Source of the DNA: Fulvimonas soli
Lineage (GTDB): Bacteria > Pseudomonadota > Gammaproteobacteria > Xanthomonadales > Rhodanobacteraceae
Length of the DNA: 55,443 nt
Assembly (NCBI RefSeq): GCF_003148905.1
Contig: NZ_QGHC01000015.1
Span: 1 to 55,443 of the forward strand
Direction: 5' to 3'
Shown: positions 41,248 to 50,217 of the stretch, piece by piece
How positions within the stretch are numbered: the first letter of the stretch is position 1
How the letters are laid out: each line of letters starts with the position of its first letter
The notes under the pieces: generated by a model
Told to the model about the DNA's origin: nothing
Database searches by the model: none
Seen by the model: only the letters and a program-made list of their open reading frames with translations
Made by a program: the position numbers and the translations under genes

Positions 41248-42542
41248 GCGTTCTCCCAGTGGTCGGCCGCCGTCTCGCCGGCGACCATCTCCTCGAAGCT
41301 CTGCCGCCGGCGCACCACCGCGTAGCGGCCGCCGTCGAGCACGACTTCCGCCGCCAGCGGGCGCGAGTTGTAGGTCGAGGCCATGGACGCGCCGTAGGCG
41401 CCGGTGGTCCTGATCATCAGCAGATCACCGGGCGCGCAGCGCGGCAAGAGGCGGTCGCGGGCGAAGGTGTCGCCGGTCTCGCAGACCGGGCCGACCACGT
41501 CGTAGCGCTCCGCGTCCGCGCGCGCGGCGCCGACCGGCGCGATGTCGTGCCAGGCGTCGTACAGGCTGGGCCGTGCCAGGTCGTTCATCGCCGCGTCCAG
41601 CACCAGGAACGGCCGCGTGGCGCCGGGCTTGACGCGCACCACCCGGGTCAGCAGCACGCCGGCCTCGGCGACCAGCCAGCGGCCCGGCTCCAGCAGCAGG
41701 CGGCCGTCGTGGCCGGCCAGCGCCTCGCGGATCGCGGCCACGTAGTCGGCGACGGCCACCGTCCGGTCGCCCGCGCGGTAGCGCACGCCCAGCCCGCCGC
41801 CGACGTCGATGCTGCGGATCGGGTGGCCGCCGGCTTCCAGCTCGCGGCGGAAGGCGTCGACGTGGCGCAGCGCCTGGCGGAACGGTTCGACCGAGAGGAT
41901 CTGCGAGCCGATGTGCACGTGCAGGCCGTCCAGCCGCACGTGCGGGTAGGTGCCGGCCGCGGCGAACCAGCCGCGCGCCTCGTCCAGGCTCACGCCGAAC
42001 TTGTTCTCGGCGCGGCCGGTGGAGATCTTGGCGTGGGTGAGCGCGTCCACGTCGGGGTTGATGCGCACCGCGGCGCGCGCCAGCACGCCGCGCGCGGCGG
42101 CGCGGCGGTCGAGCGTCTCCAGCTCGTCGCGCGATTCGAGGTTGAAGCGCAGGATGTCGGCGTCCAGCGCCGCGTCGATCTCTGCGGCGGTCTTGCCGAC
42201 GCCGGAGAACACGATGCGCCGCGCCGGGATGCCGGCGCGCAGCGCACGCCACAGCTCGCCGGCGGAGACGATGTCGGCGCCCAGCCCGGCCCCGGCCATC
42301 AGGCCGAGCACGGCGCGGTTGGAGTTGGCCTTGGCCGCGTAGCAGACCAGCGCGTCGAGGCCGGCCAGCGCCTCGCGCAGCGCGGCGATGCGCGCGCGGA
42401 TCGCGCCGGCCGAGTACACGTGGAGCGGCGTGCCGAGCCTGGCGGCCAGCGCGTGCAGGTCCACGCCGTCCAGCATCGCCGGCGCGGCGCCGGTGGCTTG
42501 TTCCTCGTTGGCGGGGGGCGTGTCGGCGGCGGCGGGCGGCAT
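41244..42542 (-). CDS. lysA: diaminopimelate decarboxylase (LysA-type PLP enzyme)
   Basis: PLP enzyme of fold type III, 432 residues, expected to convert meso-diaminopimelate to L-lysine. PLP-binding Lys71 lies in YAAKANSNRAVL. Other family motifs are HVHIGSQI, IDVGGGLGVRY, LEPGRWLVAEAG and the active-site Cys of VVGPVCETGDTFARD (near 354; CETGD replaces the more usual CESGD), then TGAYGASMASTYNSRPLAAEV. I placed the start at 42542, because the in-frame ATG further upstream falls inside the terminator hairpin. Its coupling to the M19 dipeptidase suggests it handles DAP released from cell-wall peptides. Confidence 0.85.
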   Translation of the reverse strand: MPPAAADTPPANEEQATGAAPAMLDGVDLHALAARLGTPLHVYSAGAIRARIAALREALAGLDALVCYAAKANSNRAVLGLMAGAGLGADIVSAGELWRALRAGIPARRIVFSGVGKTAAEIDAALDADILRFNLESRDELETLDRRAAARGVLARAAVRINPDVDALTHAKISTGRAENKFGVSLDEARGWFAAAGTYPHVRLDGLHVHIGSQILSVEPFRQALRHVDAFRRELEAGGHPIRSIDVGGGLGVRYRAGDRTVAVADYVAAIREALAGHDGRLLLEPGRWLVAEAGVLLTRVVRVKPGATRPFLVLDAAMNDLARPSLYDAWHDIAPVGAARADAERYDVVGPVCETGDTFARDRLLPRCAPGDLLMIRTTGAYGASMASTYNSRPLAAEVVLDGGRYAVVRRRQSFEEMVAGETAADHWENA

Positions 42543-42555
42543 GGGCGGATATGGC

Positions 42556-42592
42556 GGAAAGAAAAAAGCGGCCCGCAATCCTGCGGGCCGCC
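42556..42592 (-). terminator. rho-independent terminator after the Oar-like receptor gene
   Basis: On the minus strand a near-perfect ten-base stem GCGGCCCGCA/TGCGGGCCGC with a four-base loop is followed by TTTTTTCTTT. It lies 14 bases beyond the receptor stop and separates the receptor transcript from the LysA-dipeptidase genes, which must either rely on readthrough or have their own promoter. Confidence 0.9.
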
Positions 42593-42605
42593 GGCGGGGA
42601 AGGAC

Positions 42606-45600
42606 TCAGAAATCCACGGCCACGGTGAGCTGGGTGAAGCGCGGCGACTGGAAGCCGATCGACTGCTTGAAGGTATCGTTGGTCGAGTTGGAGATGGTGG
42701 TCTGCAGGTCCTGGTCCACCTGGACCGTGCGCTGCTGGTTGAGCAGGTTGTAGACCGCCAGCTTCACGCGCAGCTTGCCGCGTCCCTCGAACGGCAGGAC
42801 GTAGCTGATGCCGGCGTTGAGCGTGTAGGTCCACGGCATCCGGCCGTAGGCGGCGCGCGGGGAGTGGACGTAGACGCGGTCCTCCGAGACGGGCGAGTCG
42901 CAGTTCTGCACGCAGATGTAGTAGCTGTGGTAGTCGGTCGCGTCGTACGGGTTGCCCACGCCGAAGCCGGTGATCGGGCCGCCGGAGTGGACGTCCGCGT
43001 CGGCGCTGACTTCCCAGTGCGGGGTGATCGCGTAGGCGCCGCGCAGCTTGAGCTGGTGGCGGCGGTCGTTCGGCAGGTAGCCGTCGCCGCCCAGGTTCAC
43101 CCACGGGTTGTCGAAGTTCTCGGTGCGGCCGGTGTCGTCGAAGTCGGTGTCGGAGTTGACCGGGCCCTCGGCGTTGCCGCGGTTCCACGAGATGACGTAG
43201 GAGGCGTTGAACGACCACTTCTCGTCCCAGGCGCGGTCGAGCTGGAATTCCAGCGCGCTGTAGGTGCGCTTGGGCTTCACCCAGCCGCGCTGGCCGAGGT
43301 AGTTGCCGTCGGCGTCGTACATCGCCCAGCCCTGCTTGGAGGTGTCGATGTCGATCCAGCCGTCCGGCGTGCCGTCGCAGTTGGTGTCGCCCCACACGGT
43401 GACCTTCTTGCCCGGGTTGGCCATCACCCAGCCGATGTAGCCGTCGCCGCCGCACTGCGGGGTGGCGCTGATCTCCATGTCGTCGATGGCGTTGTGCAGG
43501 CGGCGGTAGGTGGCGCTGACGCCCCACGACCATTGCGCGTTGAGCATCTGCTGGAAGCCCAGGATCGCCTCGTCCTGGTAGACCGGGTCCATGTGGTGGT
43601 CCACCGCCGAGCGCTGGTCGCGCACGCTGCCGTCGCCCTGCGAGGTGTCCACCGGGCCGATCTGCGGGCCCAGCTTGGGCACGGCGTACTGCACGCCGTT
43701 GAGCTCCTCGATGTCCCAGCCGTCGAAGGCGTAGTAGGTGCGCTCGTCGAGCAGGCCGCCGGCCTGCTTGATGTTGATCACGTTGGCCACCGGCAGGAAG
43801 TAGCGGCCCAGGTTGCCGAACAGCTTGGTGCTGCCGTCGCCCTTCATGTCCCAGGAGAAGCCCAGGCGCGGGGCGATCTGGCTGTCCATCTTGATGTAGC
43901 TGTGGCCCCCGGCGTCCTGGTTGTCGAAGCTGTCGTTGCGCAGGCCCGCGTTGAGCACCAGGGTCGGCGTGACCTGCCAGTTGTCCTCCAGGTAGTAGGC
44001 GGAGTTGAGCGTCCTGAAGGTGCCGCCGATCTCGTAGCGGCGGGCGCGCACGTAGGCGTCGTAGCCGGCGGGCACCACGCCGCCGTTGTCGATGGTGTCG
44101 CCCGGGTCGGCGGTGTACAGGTTGTAGTAGATCGCGCCGGGGCCGGCGTAGTACTGGTTCGACACCGAGGTGTCGTTCTCGTGGTCGTAGCCGAAGCGCA
44201 GCAGGTGGTCGCCCAGCGTCCACTCGAAGTCGGCGCGGTACTGCTTGCGGGTGTCCTCGCGCGAGTACACGGTGGAGCTGGTGGTGCAGCCGAGCTGCAC
44301 GCCCGGGTCGTACTCGCTCAGGAAGGCCGAGGTGGCCGCGACGCGGTTGCAGTCCTCGTCGAGCTGCGAGTGGGTGAACGCCTCGCGCTCGTTGCGGCCG
44401 TACATCAGCTTCATCGACAGGTCGTTGGTCAGGTAGCTGCTCCAGGTCAGCGCCCAGTTCTTGCCGCCGGTGTCGGTGTAGACCTCGTTGGTCTTGCCGG
44501 TGGTGCTGTCGCTGGCGTAGTCGTAGCCGTAGACGTCGCCGACGTTGCTGTTCTTGTCGGAGAAGGCCATCAGCGACAGCGTGTTGCTGTCGGTGATGTT
44601 CCAGTCGATGGTGCCGCCCCAGAAGCCGTCGTGCGAGTTGTTGTAGGTGATGCTGTTGCCCTGGTCGTTGGTGTTGCGCGGCGTGCTGCCGCGCGCCTCG
44701 TACATGGCGAAGAAGAACAGCTTGTCCTTGACGATCGGGCCGGAGGCCCAGACGTCGGTCTTGATCAGCGAGTCGCGGTCGCGGCGGGCGGTGAGGTAGC
44801 GGTTGCCGTCGTCGTCGTAGTGGTTGGCCGCCGGCGAGTGCCAGTTGCCCGGCTCCATGGTGATCTCGGTGCCGCCCTCGAAGGTGTTGCTGCCCGAACG
44901 CACCACCGCGTTGACCACGCCGCCGGTGGTGCGGCCGAACTCGACCGAGTAGCCGCCGGTCTTGACCTGGAACTCCTGGTAGAAGTTGAACGGCGCCTCG
45001 GAGAAGCCGTTGCGGTTGTAGAAGTCGGTGACGTTGAGGCCGTTGACGTAGTAGGCGTTCTCCGCCACCGAGGAGCCGCCGAAGGCGATGCCGCCGAAGC
45101 CGGCGTTGCCCTTGACCACGCCCGGCGCCAGCAGCGCCACCGAGGTGACGTTCTGGTCCACCGGCAGGCGCGCCAGCTCCTGCCGCGAGATGTTGGTGGC
45201 CGACTCGGTGGAGGTGACGTCGACCACCGGCAGCACCGTGCCGGTGACGTTGATGGAATTGAGGTTGGTGGCGTTGACCGCGGCGCCGACGTCCACCACG
45301 GTGGCGTTGCCCAGGCTGACGGTGACCTTGCGCGGCTCGCCCAGCGGCTGGCCGTCCTTGGTCGCGGTGAGCGTGTAGTCGCCCACCGGCAGGAACGGGA
45401 AGCGGTAGTTGCCCTTGTCGTCGGCGGTGATGGTGCGGGTGAGTCCGGTGGACGGGCTGACCACGGTGACCACCGCGCCCGCGGCGGTGTGGCCCACCAC
45501 CGAGCCGTCGTTGTTGCCCGCGTGCGCGCCCGGTACGGCCAGGCACGCCAGGCCGATGCCGAGCGCCATGCAGAGCGCGGTCCTGCGAAGATACCCGTTA

Positions 45601-45614
45601 CGACTGCCGTTCAT
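42606..45614 (-). CDS. TonB-dependent receptor, Oar-like with carboxypeptidase-regulatory N-domain
   Basis: Outer-membrane transporter of 1002 residues. Signal peptide 1-32 (ending AHA-GN). A carboxypeptidase-regulatory-like beta domain (about 35-110, GAVVTVVSPSTGLTRTITAD and GNYRFPFLPVGDYTLTATKDG) comes before the plug (about 115-260). The plug includes ISRQELARLPVDQNV and KTGGYSVEFGRTTGGVVNAV. A large barrel ends in TQLTVAVDF with C-terminal Phe. Oar-type receptors in this order are associated with import of peptides or other large substrates. GGGGAGGAAG precedes the ATG. It follows the transglutaminase-like gene by 41 bases and is followed by a strong terminator. Confidence 0.9.
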   Translation of the reverse strand: MNGSRNGYLRRTALCMALGIGLACLAVPGAHAGNNDGSVVGHTAAGAVVTVVSPSTGLTRTITADDKGNYRFPFLPVGDYTLTATKDGQPLGEPRKVTVSLGNATVVDVGAAVNATNLNSINVTGTVLPVVDVTSTESATNISRQELARLPVDQNVTSVALLAPGVVKGNAGFGGIAFGGSSVAENAYYVNGLNVTDFYNRNGFSEAPFNFYQEFQVKTGGYSVEFGRTTGGVVNAVVRSGSNTFEGGTEITMEPGNWHSPAANHYDDDGNRYLTARRDRDSLIKTDVWASGPIVKDKLFFFAMYEARGSTPRNTNDQGNSITYNNSHDGFWGGTIDWNITDSNTLSLMAFSDKNSNVGDVYGYDYASDSTTGKTNEVYTDTGGKNWALTWSSYLTNDLSMKLMYGRNEREAFTHSQLDEDCNRVAATSAFLSEYDPGVQLGCTTSSTVYSREDTRKQYRADFEWTLGDHLLRFGYDHENDTSVSNQYYAGPGAIYYNLYTADPGDTIDNGGVVPAGYDAYVRARRYEIGGTFRTLNSAYYLEDNWQVTPTLVLNAGLRNDSFDNQDAGGHSYIKMDSQIAPRLGFSWDMKGDGSTKLFGNLGRYFLPVANVINIKQAGGLLDERTYYAFDGWDIEELNGVQYAVPKLGPQIGPVDTSQGDGSVRDQRSAVDHHMDPVYQDEAILGFQQMLNAQWSWGVSATYRRLHNAIDDMEISATPQCGGDGYIGWVMANPGKKVTVWGDTNCDGTPDGWIDIDTSKQGWAMYDADGNYLGQRGWVKPKRTYSALEFQLDRAWDEKWSFNASYVISWNRGNAEGPVNSDTDFDDTGRTENFDNPWVNLGGDGYLPNDRRHQLKLRGAYAITPHWEVSADADVHSGGPITGFGVGNPYDATDYHSYYICVQNCDSPVSEDRVYVHSPRAAYGRMPWTYTLNAGISYVLPFEGRGKLRVKLAVYNLLNQQRTVQVDQDLQTTISNSTNDTFKQSIGFQSPRFTQLTVAVDF

Positions 45615-45655
45615 GTCTTCCTCCCCCGAAGATGCCGTGAATGAAAAGCCGCCCG

Positions 45656-47158
45656 TCAGCTTCCGTGCGCGGGCAGGACCTGCCATGCGAAGTGGTAATC
45701 CCACTGGTCGTAGTAGAGGTTGCCGCCCTTCCACTCGACCTCGCCGCGCTGCGAGTCCACCGTGTCCGAGCGCGGGTACTGCTTGGCCGGAACCAGCGGC
45801 CGGCTCCAGTCGCGGTTGAACGCGACGCGGTAGGCGTCCAGGCCGCCCAGGTAGAACCAGCGCAATGCCGGGTCGTCCTGCGGGCCGGGTTCGAGCTGGC
45901 CGAAGGTCACGTCCATCGGCACCCAGCCGTAGGGCGCCAGGTACAGCTGGCCCCAGTCGTGGATGTCCTCGTAGTCGCCGTCGGAATAGATCCAGCCGGA
46001 CTGCCAGCGCGCCGGGATGCCGTTCAGGCGCAGCAGCGCGATCAGCAGCAGGGTCTGCTGGCCGCAGTCGGCGTGGCCGGCGTGCAGCGCGTAGTCGCTG
46101 ATGTTGCTGATCGTGGAGTACTCGCGCGCGCCCGCCCACGGGATGCGGTCCACCGCGGCGAACAGCTTCCGCGCGATGCGGTAGGGATTGGTCTCGTCGC
46201 CGACGACCCGCTTCGAGAAGGCGCGCAGGTCGTCGGTGTAGACCACGTGCGGCGGGCGCTCCTCCACGTAGGGGCGCAGCTCGGGCGTGATCGTCGCGCG
46301 CACCACCTTGGCCGGGTCGATCGCGTGGTACTGCGCGTGCACGGTCAGCTCGTAGCTCGCCGAGAACACCGTGGGCTGGCCGGCCTGCGCGCGCTGCTCC
46401 AGGTACACCGTGCGCTGCGGCGCGGAAGCCGGCGCGATCCGGTGCGCCGCGGGCGTGCTGGCGAGGAAGCGCAGGTCGTCCTGCTGGCCGGGCAGTTCCT
46501 GCGGGTAGGGAATCCACGCGCGCACCGTCTCGCCGGCGGGCACGGCGTCGGCCTTCACCGTCACCGTCTGGGTCACCCGCACGCGGCGCGGCGCCACGCT
46601 GCTGCGGCCGCCGGCCAGCGCCTCGGCGCGCGCCTCGCGGTGGTGCGCGTTGAGCGTCTCCATCGGGGTGTCGTCGAACGGCGTCTGCTCGGCGCGGCGC
46701 GCGCGCGCCTCGGCGCTGAGGCGGAACAGGTTGGACGGTGCGCGCTTGAAGTAGCGCGTGCGGCCGTCGATGGTCATGCGCTCGAGCAGGCCGGCGGCGT
46801 CCCAGCGCGCGAACTCGGCGTCGGTGAGGTCGGGGATCGGCTTGCGCAGGCGCGCCTTGGCCTGTCCGGCGTCGAGCGTGAAGTCGAGCAGGATGCGGCG
46901 CATGCGCTCGCGCTGGAACTCCAGCGCCTCGCGCGCCTCGGGCCGCAGGCCCGGCTGCGCCAGCGCGGCGGCGATGGCCGCCTCCGCCTCGCGGAACTGG
47001 CCGCGGTCGATCTGTGCCACGATGGCCGCCGGCGCGGGCGGGGGGAGGTCGCCGGCGAACGCGGGCAGCGCCAGCAGCAGCGCCAGCCATGCCGCCCGCA
47101 CGCGCCATCCGCGCATGCGCCGCGCACCGTTCTCCCCTCGGACCTTCGGCATCGCCAT
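45656..47158 (-). CDS. exported transglutaminase-like cysteine protease
   Basis: A 500-residue protein with an N-terminal signal/anchor helix (about 20-36, AAWLALLLALPAFAG). An alpha-helical region precedes a beta domain and then the transglutaminase core. The catalytic triad is visible as Cys near 365 (GHADCGQQTLLLIALLRLNG), His near 400 (YEDIHDWGQLYLAP) and Asp near 415 (GWVPMDVTFG). Bacterial members are proteases or amidases acting outside the cytoplasm. The ATG at 47158 has GAGGGGAAGGG before it; an upstream ATG at 47248 would add a non-signal basic region. First gene of the minus arm of the cell-wall peptide cluster. Confidence 0.82.
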   Translation of the reverse strand: MAMPKVRGENGARRMRGWRVRAAWLALLLALPAFAGDLPPPAPAAIVAQIDRGQFREAEAAIAAALAQPGLRPEAREALEFQRERMRRILLDFTLDAGQAKARLRKPIPDLTDAEFARWDAAGLLERMTIDGRTRYFKRAPSNLFRLSAEARARRAEQTPFDDTPMETLNAHHREARAEALAGGRSSVAPRRVRVTQTVTVKADAVPAGETVRAWIPYPQELPGQQDDLRFLASTPAAHRIAPASAPQRTVYLEQRAQAGQPTVFSASYELTVHAQYHAIDPAKVVRATITPELRPYVEERPPHVVYTDDLRAFSKRVVGDETNPYRIARKLFAAVDRIPWAGAREYSTISNISDYALHAGHADCGQQTLLLIALLRLNGIPARWQSGWIYSDGDYEDIHDWGQLYLAPYGWVPMDVTFGQLEPGPQDDPALRWFYLGGLDAYRVAFNRDWSRPLVPAKQYPRSDTVDSQRGEVEWKGGNLYYDQWDYHFAWQVLPAHGS

Positions 47159-47249
47159 CGACCCTTCCCCTCGTGCGAACTTGCGCCGAAACCGTTGTGT
47201 AGCACGCTTGCAAAACGTGGTCAATAATTTATGCTTCTCAAAAATCAAG

Positions 47250-47268
47250 TTGGAATTAGCTATTCCAA
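47250..47268. promoter_or_regulatory. 7-5-7 palindrome between divergent arms, candidate RpiR/MurR operator
   Basis: TTGGAAT-TAGCT-ATTCCAA has two perfect seven-base arms around an AGCT-containing centre. It lies in the only AT-rich patch of the region, 92 bases before the transglutaminase-like start and 43 bases before the DUF819 start, and so could control both arms. The regulator is most likely the RpiR/MurR-type protein encoded at 51332. Confidence 0.6.
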
Positions 47269-47310
47269 AAACGGCCGCCGGCGGGGTGCGGCAGGCCGGA
47301 AGGGGGTGCG

Positions 47311-48456
47311 GTGATCCAATCGGTCTGGCCTTACCTGGCGGTGATGCTGCTCGCCGCCGGCCTGTTCCCCGCGCTGGAGCGGCGCTTCGGCTGGCGCGTG
47401 TTCGAGGTGCTGCCGCCGATCGTGCTGACCTACCTGCTGGTGACCGCGCTGGCGGTGTCCGGGCTGTGGCAGGTGAACGCGCAGATCCGCTCCGCGCAGG
47501 CCATGCTGATCGCGCACATGGTGCCGGCGCTGCTGTTCCTGCTGATGATCAACTGCGACCTGCGCGCGATCTTCCGGCTCGGGCCGCGCGTGCTGGCGGT
47601 GTTCTTCTCCACCACCGTGTGCCTGTTCGTGGCCTTCGTCGCCACCTTCCTGATGTTCCACCGCTGGCTGCCGGGCAACGCCTGGCAGCCGCTGGCCGCG
47701 CTGTCGGGCAGCTGGGTGGGCGGTACCGCCAACATGGTGGCGGTGAAGCAGGCGATCGGCATGCCCGACGCGCTGCTGGCGATGAGCCTGCTCACCGACG
47801 CGCTGTGCTACTCGATGTGGGTGGTGGTGCTGTTCGCGCTGGCGCGGCTGGCGCCGGCGTTCAACCGCTGGACGCGCGCGCAATCCAGCGCCGAGCTGGT
47901 GGTGGCCGACGCCGCGCCGCGCGCGCCGGCCACGCCCGACAGCGTGCTGGTGTGGCTGGGCCTGGCGGTGCTGGTGGCCTCGCTGTCGGCCTGGCTCGCG
48001 GACTACCTGCCGGTGTCCAGCATGATCTCGGGCACCACCTGGACCATCCTGCTCGCCACCGGCGCCGGGCTGCTCGCCGCGCACACGCCGCTGGCCCGTT
48101 ACGGCGGCGCCAGCGCCATCTCCGGCGCGCTGCTGATCAGCGTGGTGGCGGTGCTGGCCTCGCAGAGCAACTTCGAGGGCATCGGGCGCGCGCCGCTGTA
48201 CCTGGCCTGCGGGGTCAGCATCATCGCCATCCACGCCGCGCTGCTGGCGCTGGCGGCGCGGCTGTTCCATTTCGACCTGTACCTGTGCGGCATCTCCTCG
48301 CTGGCGCACATCGGCGGCGTGGCGGCCACGCCGCTGCTGGCCGCCAGCTACTCGCGCGCGCTGGTGCCGGTGGGCATCCTGCTCGCGCTGCTCGGCTATA
48401 TCCTCGGCACCGGCTTCGGGCTGGTGGTGGCGTCGGTGATGTCGGCGTTGTCCTGA
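47311..48456 (+). CDS. DUF819 (YjcL-like) integral membrane protein, putative permease
   Basis: A 381-residue protein with about ten to eleven transmembrane helices. DUF819 signatures are ALSGSWVGGTANMVAVKQAIG after helix 4 and the internal repeat ISSLAHIGGVAATPLLAASYSR near the end. The two related Gly/Ala/Asn-rich loops suggest an inverted-repeat transporter fold. A GTG start at 47311 has GGAAGGGGG before it. First gene of the plus arm, directly before an NlpC/P60 endopeptidase and a dipeptide epimerase. That context makes it a candidate importer for muropeptides or their dipeptides. Function unproven for the family. Confidence 0.8.
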   Translation: MIQSVWPYLAVMLLAAGLFPALERRFGWRVFEVLPPIVLTYLLVTALAVSGLWQVNAQIRSAQAMLIAHMVPALLFLLMINCDLRAIFRLGPRVLAVFFSTTVCLFVAFVATFLMFHRWLPGNAWQPLAALSGSWVGGTANMVAVKQAIGMPDALLAMSLLTDALCYSMWVVVLFALARLAPAFNRWTRAQSSAELVVADAAPRAPATPDSVLVWLGLAVLVASLSAWLADYLPVSSMISGTTWTILLATGAGLLAAHTPLARYGGASAISGALLISVVAVLASQSNFEGIGRAPLYLACGVSIIAIHAALLALAARLFHFDLYLCGISSLAHIGGVAATPLLAASYSRALVPVGILLALLGYILGTGFGLVVASVMSALS

Positions 48457-48476
48457 CAGACGGAGGCAAACAGACC

Positions 48477-49874
48477 ATGCGCATCCTGTCGTTCGCGTTC
48501 TCCCTCGCCTTCGTCCTCGCCGCGCCGCTGGCCGCACGCGACGCGCCGCCCGCCGCGCTGAAGGTGCCGCCGTCGGGCGTGCTCGGCGTGGACGAGGCGA
48601 TGCTTTCGCCGGCCTTCTGGATCGGCCAGCTGGAAGATCCCGACCGCATCATCCTCTCGCCCGCCGAGATCGCCGCGCAGAACGCCAGGCTGCTGCGCGG
48701 GGATCCGTCCATGCACGACCTGCGCGCGCTGCCGGCCACGCTGGCGCAGGCGCAGGTCGCCGGCTGGGTCCAGGCGCTGTCGGCGCGGCCGGAGCGCGCG
48801 CTGTACGACGAGCACGGCCGGCCGGTGCCCGCCGCCACGCTGGACGGGCTGGTGGACGCGCTGGCGCTGGACGCCATCCCGGCCAGCCAGCCCACCCGCT
48901 ACGGGCTGGTGGTGCGCCGCGCCGCGCTGCGCACCTTCCCCACCGACCTGCGCGTGTTCGGCCACGCCGGCGACACCGACATCGACCGCTTCCAGGAGAC
49001 CGCCGAGTTCCCCGGCACGCCGGTGGTCATCGCGCACGCCAGCCGCGACGGCCAGTGGCTGTTCGTGGTGAGCCCGCGCTACGCCGCCTGGACGCGCCGC
49101 GAGAACGTCGCCGAGGGCAGCGCCGCGCAGGTGTTCGGCTATGTGGACAGGACGCCGTACCGGGTGGTCGCCGCGGCCAGCGTGCGCACCGTGTACACGC
49201 CCGAGCGCCCGGAGGTGTCGCAGCTGCAGCTGGACATGGGCACGCGCGTGCCGCTGGCGACGGGCCTGCCGCCCGACCAGCCGGTGAACGGGCAGACCCC
49301 GTACACCTCCCACGTGCTGGAGCTGCCCTACCGCCGGGCCGACGGCACGCTGGCCTTCACCCCGGCGCTGCTGCAGAAGAACGCCGACACGGTGGAGGAC
49401 TACCTGCCGCTCACCCCGGCCAACCTGGTGCGCCAGGCCTTCAAGTTCCTCGGCGAGCGCTACGGCTGGGGGCATGCCTACGACGGCCGCGACTGCTCGG
49501 GCTTCGTCTCCGACGTGTACCGCAGCATGGGCGTGGATCTGCCGCGCAACACCAGCCGGCAGGCGGTGAGCCCGGCGCTGGAGCACCGCGCGTTCACCGC
49601 CGCCGACGGTCACGCGGCGCGCATGCAGGCGGTGAAGCAGCTGCAGACCGGCGACCTGATCTACATCCCCGGCCACGTGATGATGATGCTGGGCTGGTAC
49701 CGCGGGCAGCCCTACGTGATCCACGACACCGGCGGCATGACCTACCGCGACGGCGGCCGCCTGCGCAGCGTCAGGCTCAACGCGGTGTCGGTGACGCCGC
49801 TGTTGCCGCTGCTGTTCGGCAAGGGCGACAGCTACGTGGACCGCATGACCAGCATCGTGCGCATCCGCCGATGA
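48477..49874 (+). CDS. exported SH3-domain NlpC/P60 endopeptidase (YkfC-like)
   Basis: A 465-residue cell-wall peptide hydrolase. Signal peptide 1-20. The middle part (about 140-260) holds two SH3-like domains (YGLVVRRAALRTFPTD; SRDGQWLFVVSPRYAAWTRRENVA). The C-terminal NlpC/P60 domain has catalytic Cys340 in YDGRDCSGFVSDVYRSMGVDLPR, His near 400 in IPGHVMMMLG and the third polar residue at VIHDTGG. This layout is that of Bacillus YkfC, which cleaves gamma-D-Glu-DAP bonds in free L-Ala-gamma-D-Glu-DAP peptides. GGAGG precedes the ATG. Its product, L-Ala-D-Glu, is the substrate of the epimerase encoded next. Confidence 0.88.
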   Translation: MRILSFAFSLAFVLAAPLAARDAPPAALKVPPSGVLGVDEAMLSPAFWIGQLEDPDRIILSPAEIAAQNARLLRGDPSMHDLRALPATLAQAQVAGWVQALSARPERALYDEHGRPVPAATLDGLVDALALDAIPASQPTRYGLVVRRAALRTFPTDLRVFGHAGDTDIDRFQETAEFPGTPVVIAHASRDGQWLFVVSPRYAAWTRRENVAEGSAAQVFGYVDRTPYRVVAAASVRTVYTPERPEVSQLQLDMGTRVPLATGLPPDQPVNGQTPYTSHVLELPYRRADGTLAFTPALLQKNADTVEDYLPLTPANLVRQAFKFLGERYGWGHAYDGRDCSGFVSDVYRSMGVDLPRNTSRQAVSPALEHRAFTAADGHAARMQAVKQLQTGDLIYIPGHVMMMLGWYRGQPYVIHDTGGMTYRDGGRLRSVRLNAVSVTPLLPLLFGKGDSYVDRMTSIVRIRR

Positions 49875-50217
49875 GTTCTGTCGACCTCAACCTCCGGCGG
49901 CAGCGTTCCCGTGCAGGCACGTGGCGGCTCGGGGTGGCGGCGCGCGCCGGCGGCGAACGCGGCCCATGCCATCGCCATGCCTCCGGCCGTCATCCCGGCC
50001 TGCGCCGGGATGACGGTTCGAGGGCCATCGTGCGTGTCGCGCGCGGCATGGCCTTCCTCCGTCTCCCGGCTCCAGGCCCGAATCCTTCCCGGCCGCCGGT
50101 GCGCGCCGGCGGGAGCCCGAGGCGTTTTTCCGACAGGCAGCCGACCGCACTTCCCGCTCGCGCGGCAACGACGGCCACGCGGCGTTTTCGCACCCAGGAC
50201 AGGCACGAAGCGAATCC
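49875..50217. other. intergenic region with one palindromic repeat
   Basis: A 343-base gap between the endopeptidase and epimerase genes. It contains one dispersed palindrome at 49988-50015 (CGTCATCCCGGC/GCCGGGATGACG, loop CTGC), a relative of the CGTCATTCCCGC repeat at 37992. I see no convincing gene. The palindrome may attenuate or stabilise the transcript. Confidence 0.7.

Noticed and set aside
42542-42578. Upstream ATG extension of LysA (start at 42578)
   Set aside because: It would place the start codon inside the terminator hairpin of the receptor gene; 42542 is the first start clear of it.
41425-45546. Minus-strand frame of about 1370 codons covering the Oar-like receptor and LysA
   Set aside because: Low-complexity shadow; the receptor and LysA motifs are in another frame.
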